Assembly: GCA_041576975.1 (NCBI GenBank)
Contig: JBFGJY010000044.1
Coordinates: forward strand, 1-21,215
Length of the DNA: 21,215 nt
Reading direction: 5' to 3'
Source of the DNA: JBFGJY01 sp041576975
Lineage (GTDB): Bacteria; Pseudomonadota; Gammaproteobacteria; UBA4575
Part shown: piece by piece, positions 16,235-21,215 of the stretch
How positions within the stretch are numbered: the first letter of the stretch is position 1
Layout of the letters: every line of letters starts with the position of its first letter
Translations under genes and position numbers: made by a program
The notes under the pieces: generated by a model
Seen by the model: only the letters and a program-made list of their open reading frames with translations
What the model was told of the DNA's origin: nothing
The model's database searches: none

Positions 16235-16250
16235 ATACCAGTCGGTATGT
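16212..16250. promoter_or_regulatory. Double palindromic TetR-type operator (39 bp)
   Basis: ACATACCGACTGGTATGT (16212-16229), spacer ATA, then ACATACCAGTCGGTATGT (16233-16250). The second 18-mer is the exact reverse complement of the first. Each is itself a palindrome with 7-bp arms (ACATACC/GGTATGT) around a 4-bp centre, giving four half-sites. It lies directly upstream of the TetR-family gene, which is its likely ligand-controlled repressor. Confidence 0.85.
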
Positions 16251-16277
16251 ACCCATAAATTCTAATAACTACAATAT

Positions 16278-16892
16278 ATGCAATCAGCATCTGCTAGCGT
16301 TTCACAGGACTCTGCAACACGGCAAATAATTTTACACGCTGCTTATGAAGAGATTCATGCGTGTGGCTTTCAAGCAGCTAGTATCAGCAAAATTTTATCT
16401 TCAACAAACGTTACTAAAGGGGCTTTATACCACTATTTCTCTACTAAGTTAGAGCTTGGCCATGCAGTGGTGGATGAACTACTGGCAGAGGAAATACGCA
16501 ACCAATGGGTTGAACCCTTATTAAAAGATGATGACCCAATTTCTACGTTTAAAAAAATCATTGTGCAGGCTGGACAAGTAATCACGGAGCAAGATATTCA
16601 ATGTGGTTGTCCATTAAATAATCTTGCACAAGAAATGGCACCAATTGATGAAGGATTTCGATCACGCATAGAAGATATTTACAAAATGTGGCGCAAAGGA
16701 ATTGAACAAGCTCTTGAGAGAGGTCAAAAAAATGGTTTTGTAAAAAAAGACATCAATACTAAAAGCGTTGCTACTATGATTGTTGCGAGTTTAGAAGGTT
16801 GCATGGGTCTAGCCAAAAATGCACAAAGTAAAAAAGTTTTACACCAATGTGGTCAAAGCATTATGGATTATCTAGATAGTTTAAGAGCCTAG
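16278..16892 (+). CDS. TetR/AcrR-family transcriptional regulator
   Basis: A 204-residue dimeric repressor type. The N-terminal helix-turn-helix spans about residues 13-60 (ATRQIILHAAYEEIHACGF..ISKILSSTNVTKGALYHYFSTKLELGHAV), with the recognition-helix pattern TKGALYHYF. The C-terminal ligand domain has IQCGCPLNNLAQEM, common to one AcrR-like subgroup. The start is the first ATG after the promoter; no Shine-Dalgarno is visible. It is nine bases ahead of the RND transporter, so it is the first gene of that operon and very likely autoregulated through the operator at 16212-16250. It could also affect bioD, whose start lies 37 bp beyond the operator. The ligand is unknown. Confidence 0.92.
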   Translation: MQSASASVSQDSATRQIILHAAYEEIHACGFQAASISKILSSTNVTKGALYHYFSTKLELGHAVVDELLAEEIRNQWVEPLLKDDDPISTFKKIIVQAGQVITEQDIQCGCPLNNLAQEMAPIDEGFRSRIEDIYKMWRKGIEQALERGQKNGFVKKDINTKSVATMIVASLEGCMGLAKNAQSKKVLHQCGQSIMDYLDSLRA

Positions 16893-16901
16893 GATACAAG
16901 T

Positions 16902-19223
16902 ATGATTGGTAAATATTCAGATTGGATAATTCGTTGGCGATTTCTATTCGTAATCGCAAGCTTAGTTATTGCGTTTATGCTTGGTGCTGGTGGAAAAAAT
17001 TTAGTTTTCACCAATGACTATCGTTACTTTTTCAGTGAGGACAATCCACAATTGCTTGAATTTGAAGCACTGCAAGATACGTATACAAAAAATGACAACG
17101 TGTACATCATGCTAGAACCACAGGATGGTGTGGTATTTAACAAAGAGTATCTGGCTGCTTTAAAAGAACTAACCGAACAATCATGGCAAGTCCCATATTC
17201 AATTCGAGTCGATTCGATTACTAATTTTCAACATACTTATGCAGAAGGAGATGATTTAGTTGTTATCGATTTGGTGGACGATGTAGAAAGTCTAACCTCA
17301 CAAGACCTCAACTACATTAAAGATATTGCACTCACCGAGCCGTTATTGGTAAATCGCCTAGTATCAAAATCTGCAACCGCTGCAGGTGTAAATATTACAA
17401 TCGAGCTGCCTGGGAAAAACCAAATCACCGAAGGGCCAGAAGTCGTCTCATTTACCAGGGATATGATTGAAAAGTTTGAAGAATCATATCCAAACATAAA
17501 GGTTTATACCACTGGTATTGTGATGATGAATAACGCATTCCCTGAAGCAAGTCAAAATGACATAAAGCATTTAATACCCTTTGCATTTGCAGCGATTGTT
17601 ATCGGCTTGCTTTTGTTCTTGCGTAGTTTCACCGGTACGTTTTCAACATTGCTAGTTATTATCTTTTCAATATTAATGGGTATGGGTACAGCAGGGTGGT
17701 TAGGATATAAATTGACGCCACCGTCCGCTTCAGCGCCGACGATGATACTAACCTTGGCAGTAGCCGATTGTGTGCATTACCTTACAACTTTTCTAAATGC
17801 AATGCGGACAGGGATGGACAAATTTTCTGCTGTAAAAGAATCTTTGCGCATTAATTTTCATCCAATCTTTTTGACATCTCTGACGACTGTAGTTGGATTT
17901 TTGAGTTTGAACTTTAGTGATGTGCCACCGTTTCGTGATCTTGGCAATATCACTGCCATGGGTGTGAGCTACGCATTTGTATTATCTGTTTTGTTCTTGC
18001 CAGCCTTAACCGCGATTTTGCCATTTAAAGTGCGAGAGCGAGTGGATAAAAAAACACAACTCATGCAGAGGCTTGCCGAATTTGTGATTACTAATCGTCG
18101 AACATTATTGTGGTCAGTAGGGTTAATTATTGCTGGATCGATTGCATTTATCCCGCGCAATGAAATCAATGATAAGTTTGTAGAGTATTTTGATGAATCC
18201 ATTGAATTTCGTCGGCATACCGATTATGTAGCCGATAAAGTTACCGGTTTATATACTATTCAGTTTTCTTTAGAGACGAATGATTCTGGTGGTATTAGTG
18301 AGCCGCAGTTTTTAGAAAAAATGGATAACTTCACCTCTTGGTTGCGTGAACAGCCAGAAGTGATGCACGTCAATACTGTCTCTGATACGTTCAAACGCTT
18401 AAATAAAAACATGCATGGGGATAATGAAAAGCTTTATACCTTACCGGAAAATCGGGAGCTTGCTGCACAATATTTACTGCTATATGAAATGTCCTTACCT
18501 TATGGTTTGGATCTTAATGATCAAATTAATGTCGATAAATCTTCGACACGTATTTCAACAACGTTAAAAACACTTACCACGAGGCAAATGCTGGCTTTTG
18601 AAGATAGAGCTAGGGGTTGGTTGAGACAAAATGCAAATGATGTAGATGTAGTTGTGTCTAGTCCAGCAGTTATTTTTTCGCATCTCGCGATGCGCAATAT
18701 TGATAGCATGATTGTGGGAACTTTGGTTGCTTTAGTCATTATTTCACTGATTTTAATTTTTGCACTTCGTTCTCTAAAGCTGGGGCTCATAAGTTTAATT
18801 CCTAACTTAACCCCGATCGGTGTTGCTTTTGGAGTGTGGGCAGCTTTCGTTAGTGAAATTGGCTTGGCACTATCCGTTGTTGCTGGAATGACATTGGGAA
18901 TCGTTGTGGATGACACCGTGCATTTTTTAAGTAAATACTTAAGAGCTAAACGCGAAAAAAATCTATCCGCAACAGATGCGGTGCGTTACGCATTTTCAAA
19001 TGTTGGTACGGCACTTTTAGTGACAACAATAGTCCTGGCGGCAGGTTTCTTAGTGTTAGCCATGTCTGCATTTGAACTTAATTCAGCCATGGGATTGCTA
19101 ACAGCGATTACGATTTGCATTGCACTTGTCATTGACTTCTTATTTTTGCCACCATTATTGATTGCCCTTGAGGAGGGCCGTGATGAAAAAGATATCGTTC
19201 CTGATTTGGCTTCTGCTGGTTAG
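16902..19223 (+). CDS. RND/MMPL-superfamily inner-membrane transporter
   Basis: 773 residues with duplicated topology: TM1 at about 13-30, a periplasmic domain to about 220, a five- or six-helix block (about 222-375), TM7 at about 400-417, a second periplasmic domain (about 420-600), and a second helix block (about 600-757). The sterol-sensing-like blocks carry the matching charged motifs VADCVHYL (Asp289, His292) and VDDTVHFL (Asp670, Asp671, His674) expected for proton relay. It is shorter than AcrB-type pumps (~1050 residues) and resembles the lipid-exporting MMPL/HpnN-like branch. TAGGAT nine bases ahead fits a ribosome site. The last 41 nt overlap the LolA-like gene, indicating translational coupling. 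The substrate is not shown by sequence; lipids or hydrophobic molecules are inferred. Confidence 0.88.
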   Translation: MIGKYSDWIIRWRFLFVIASLVIAFMLGAGGKNLVFTNDYRYFFSEDNPQLLEFEALQDTYTKNDNVYIMLEPQDGVVFNKEYLAALKELTEQSWQVPYSIRVDSITNFQHTYAEGDDLVVIDLVDDVESLTSQDLNYIKDIALTEPLLVNRLVSKSATAAGVNITIELPGKNQITEGPEVVSFTRDMIEKFEESYPNIKVYTTGIVMMNNAFPEASQNDIKHLIPFAFAAIVIGLLLFLRSFTGTFSTLLVIIFSILMGMGTAGWLGYKLTPPSASAPTMILTLAVADCVHYLTTFLNAMRTGMDKFSAVKESLRINFHPIFLTSLTTVVGFLSLNFSDVPPFRDLGNITAMGVSYAFVLSVLFLPALTAILPFKVRERVDKKTQLMQRLAEFVITNRRTLLWSVGLIIAGSIAFIPRNEINDKFVEYFDESIEFRRHTDYVADKVTGLYTIQFSLETNDSGGISEPQFLEKMDNFTSWLREQPEVMHVNTVSDTFKRLNKNMHGDNEKLYTLPENRELAAQYLLLYEMSLPYGLDLNDQINVDKSSTRISTTLKTLTTRQMLAFEDRARGWLRQNANDVDVVVSSPAVIFSHLAMRNIDSMIVGTLVALVIISLILIFALRSLKLGLISLIPNLTPIGVAFGVWAAFVSEIGLALSVVAGMTLGIVVDDTVHFLSKYLRAKREKNLSATDAVRYAFSNVGTALLVTTIVLAAGFLVLAMSAFELNSAMGLLTAITICIALVIDFLFLPPLLIALEEGRDEKDIVPDLASAG

Positions 19224-19962
19224 CGCTAGCCTGTTAGCAGAAACACCCGAAGAAAAGGGTATGACTATCGCGGTTGCCGCGGATAAGCGAGACACTGGTT
19301 TTATCGATCAAGTCGCTGACATGATTATGATTTTGCGTAATCGCAAAGGTCAAGAAAGTACACGTTATATACGCACGCGCACGTTAGAGGTCGAAGGTGA
19401 TGGCGACAAGTTTTTATCCATCTTTGATAAACCTGCAGATGTAAAAAATACCGCCATGCTTACTTATAGTCATGGTCTGAAGCCTGATGATCAATGGCTT
19501 TATTTGCCTGCACTCAAGCGTGTTAAGCGCATTAACTCACGCAATAAATCAGGGCCTTTTATGGGTAGTGAATTCGCTTTTGAAGATTTAGGCTCACAAG
19601 AAGTTGAAAAATACTCATATAAATATTTGCGTGATGAACCCTGTGGCGAATGGGAATGTTATGTCATTGAGCGTTATCCCGAATATGAATATTCGGGTTA
19701 CACGCGTCAAGTTGGTTGGATCGATAAGGCAGAGTACCGCACAGTAAAAGTAGAGTTTTATGACCGCAAAGATGCTTTGTTAAAAACGCTTACTTACTCG
19801 GGTTATCAAGAATATCTAGATTATTATTGGCGTCCTAATGAAATGTTTATGCAGAATCATCAAACTGGGAAAAGCACTTTACTCAAATGGTCCAATTACC
19901 AATTTAAAACAGCCGTAGCAGATCGCGATTTTAATCCGAATGCGTTACCTAGATTGCGTTAA
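19183..19962 (+). CDS. LolA-like periplasmic protein (outer-membrane lipoprotein-sorting family)
   Basis: 259 residues starting at ATG 19183 after AGGAGG (19171-19176, six-base spacer). An upstream GTG/ATT-type extension to 19162 is not needed. The signal peptide is MKKISFLIWLLLVSASLLA, cut before ETPE, with no lipobox Cys. The mature part (MIMILRNRKGQESTRYIRTRTLE.., DDQWLYLPALKRVKRI, GPFMGSEFAFEDL, CGEWECYVIERYP, YWRPNEMFMQNHQTGKSTLLKWSNYQF) has the half-barrel pattern of the LolA_like family, whose members often accompany RND/MMPL genes. Likely role: a shuttle for a hydrophobic molecule across the periplasm, handed over by the RND protein. Family membership is recognised from pattern, not by search. 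Confidence 0.8.
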   Translation: MKKISFLIWLLLVSASLLAETPEEKGMTIAVAADKRDTGFIDQVADMIMILRNRKGQESTRYIRTRTLEVEGDGDKFLSIFDKPADVKNTAMLTYSHGLKPDDQWLYLPALKRVKRINSRNKSGPFMGSEFAFEDLGSQEVEKYSYKYLRDEPCGEWECYVIERYPEYEYSGYTRQVGWIDKAEYRTVKVEFYDRKDALLKTLTYSGYQEYLDYYWRPNEMFMQNHQTGKSTLLKWSNYQFKTAVADRDFNPNALPRLR

Positions 19963-19977
19963 AAAGCCAAATTATAT

Positions 19978-21215
19978 ATGAATACATTTAATAAGAATGT
20001 TTCTTATAGATGTTTAATTCTGGTTATCTTGTTGTGCGAGGCCATACCTTTTTCACTTGATGCACAAGAAAGTGCGAGTTCATGGTCCGGCAATATGGCA
20101 GTGCAAGGGCGTGATTTTTGGCTGAGTCCACAATTTGAAGGTCAGCGATATGCTGATGTGTCGTTATCATCTGAGCCGGAGTTCTATAAAGAATGGAACA
20201 ATGGCTTACGTGCAATCACCTTTACACCCTTTGTACGCCTTGATTCAACAGACCCACAGCGCACTCATTTTGATATTCGTGAAGCACATTATTTGTTTGT
20301 TAAGGAAGACTGGGAGTGGCGCATTGGTTTAGCCAGAGTATTTTGGGGGGTTACCGAGTCACGGCACTTGGTTGACATCATTAACCAAACCGATTTAGTC
20401 GAAGGCATAGATGCGGAAGAAAAGTTAGGTCAACCCATGATTGAAACCACCTGGTTACAAGACTGGGGTGCATTGCAATTTTTTATATTGCCAGGATTTC
20501 GCGAGAGAACATTTCCAGGACGTAAGGGGCGTTTACGAACACCTTTGGTAGTGGATACAGATGATCCGGAATTCGAATCGGGTGCAGAGGAATATCATGT
20601 TGATTGGGCGTTGCGCTTGAAAACACGGTTTGGCCCAGTAGACATAGGGCTGTCGTATTTTGATGGTACATCACGCAATCCAATATTAATACCAAAGCTA
20701 GACTCAGATGGAGGATTAAGACTTACACCGTTCTATACTCAAATTGAGCGAGCGGGCCTCGATTTGCAGGCCATTATTGGCAATTGGACTTGGAAACTAG
20801 AATCAATTTACCAATCAGAACTTGGTCGTGATTTTACTGCTGCAGTTGGCGGCTTTGAGTATACGTTTTATGGTGTGATGGAAAGCGTAGCAGACATTGG
20901 GTTGCTTGCTGAATATAATTATGATGATGTTCCTGAAAATCAACTAAGTTTATTGCAGGAAAATGCAGTGGGTATTTTTCAGGATGATATCTTTCTAGGT
21001 TTACGTTATGTGCTAAATGATGCGCAAAGTACCGAAATTCTTGCGGGAGGTCTTTACGACTTTGAATTCAACAGTCGAAGTTTTCGTATCGAACTGCAAC
21101 GACGTATAAGTGATAGTTGGCTGTTAGAAGGAGAGCTTCAATTATTTAGCAATGTTGCAGATGAAGATCCTTTGCATATCTTCAGCCAGGATGACTATTT
21201 ACAACTTAATATGGC
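19978..21215 (+). CDS. Outer-membrane beta-barrel-like protein, third gene of the RND operon (3' end missing)
   Basis: The frame is open from ATG 19978 to the window end (412 codons) with no stop. The N-terminus MNTFNKNVSYRCLILVILLCEAIPFSLDAQE is a signal peptide, cleavage near LDA-QE. The rest has aromatic-rich alternating strands typical of an outer-membrane barrel (FTPFVRLDS, FDIREAHYLFVKEDWEWRIGLARVFWG, GPVDIGLSYFDGTSRNP, IYQSELGRDF, IFLGLRYVLND, SFRIELQRRISDSWLLEGELQLF). It starts 15 nt after the LolA-like gene; no ribosome site is visible, so coupling is possible. I do not recognise the family for certain; DUF1302-type proteins linked with RND genes are one comparison. Likely the outer-membrane end of the same export route. 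Confidence 0.75.
   Translation, partial: MNTFNKNVSYRCLILVILLCEAIPFSLDAQESASSWSGNMAVQGRDFWLSPQFEGQRYADVSLSSEPEFYKEWNNGLRAITFTPFVRLDSTDPQRTHFDIREAHYLFVKEDWEWRIGLARVFWGVTESRHLVDIINQTDLVEGIDAEEKLGQPMIETTWLQDWGALQFFILPGFRERTFPGRKGRLRTPLVVDTDDPEFESGAEEYHVDWALRLKTRFGPVDIGLSYFDGTSRNPILIPKLDSDGGLRLTPFYTQIERAGLDLQAIIGNWTWKLESIYQSELGRDFTAAVGGFEYTFYGVMESVADIGLLAEYNYDDVPENQLSLLQENAVGIFQDDIFLGLRYVLNDAQSTEILAGGLYDFEFNSRSFRIELQRRISDSWLLEGELQLFSNVADEDPLHIFSQDDYLQLNM

Noticed and set aside
18521..18916. 131-residue ORF on the minus strand inside the RND gene
   Set aside because: Antisense to the second transmembrane block; Thr/Ile/Lys-rich composition reflects the complement of hydrophobic codons.

Overview
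The window comes from an AT-rich Gram-negative bacterium, most likely a gammaproteobacterium. The transketolase is very close to E. coli TktA, and the glycolytic gene order (tkt-gap-pgk-pyk-fba) is one I associate with several gammaproteobacteria, including the Legionella/Coxiella side. The species cannot be named from sequence alone. No tRNA, rRNA, CRISPR array, transposase or integrase is visible.

Bases 1-6215 hold an envelope/surface module. First is the 3' part of a very large outer-membrane protein (extracellular-type repeats, a central OmpA-like peptidoglycan-binding domain, a C-terminal beta-barrel). It is followed at once by a secreted, Cys-containing protein with a DUF11-type domain. 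Two tandem hairpins, the second an intrinsic terminator, close the module.

Bases 6289-13414 are a central carbon block, all on +: transketolase, NAD-type GAPDH, phosphoglycerate kinase, pyruvate kinase and class I (Schiff-base) fructose-bisphosphate aldolase. Between pgk and pyk lies the most unusual structure in the window. The last ~14 codons of pgk recur four more times in a 106-bp periodic array, alternating between two diverged versions of the Pgk C-terminus (..LPAVEILKERALA and ..LPAVEILEQRAKG). The second version differs from the first mainly at synonymous third positions, so it probably descends from a different functional pgk allele and is not a decayed copy. Each displaced tail has its own ATG and stop and is chained to the previous one by 1-6 nt.

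Bases 13415-15480 carry a nitrogen module: a 349-bp control region, a GlnB/GlnK-type PII protein and an AmtB ammonium channel. It ends in a terminator shared with the convergent bioD (dethiobiotin synthetase), whose stop codon lies in the hairpin loop.

Bases 16176-21215 hold a TetR-family regulator with a 39-bp double palindromic operator laid over a good sigma-70-type promoter. It leads an operon of an RND/MMPL-type inner-membrane transporter, a LolA-like periplasmic protein and the start of an outer-membrane-type protein that runs off the window. Together these look like a trans-envelope lipid or hydrophobic-compound export route under local repression; the substrate is unknown.
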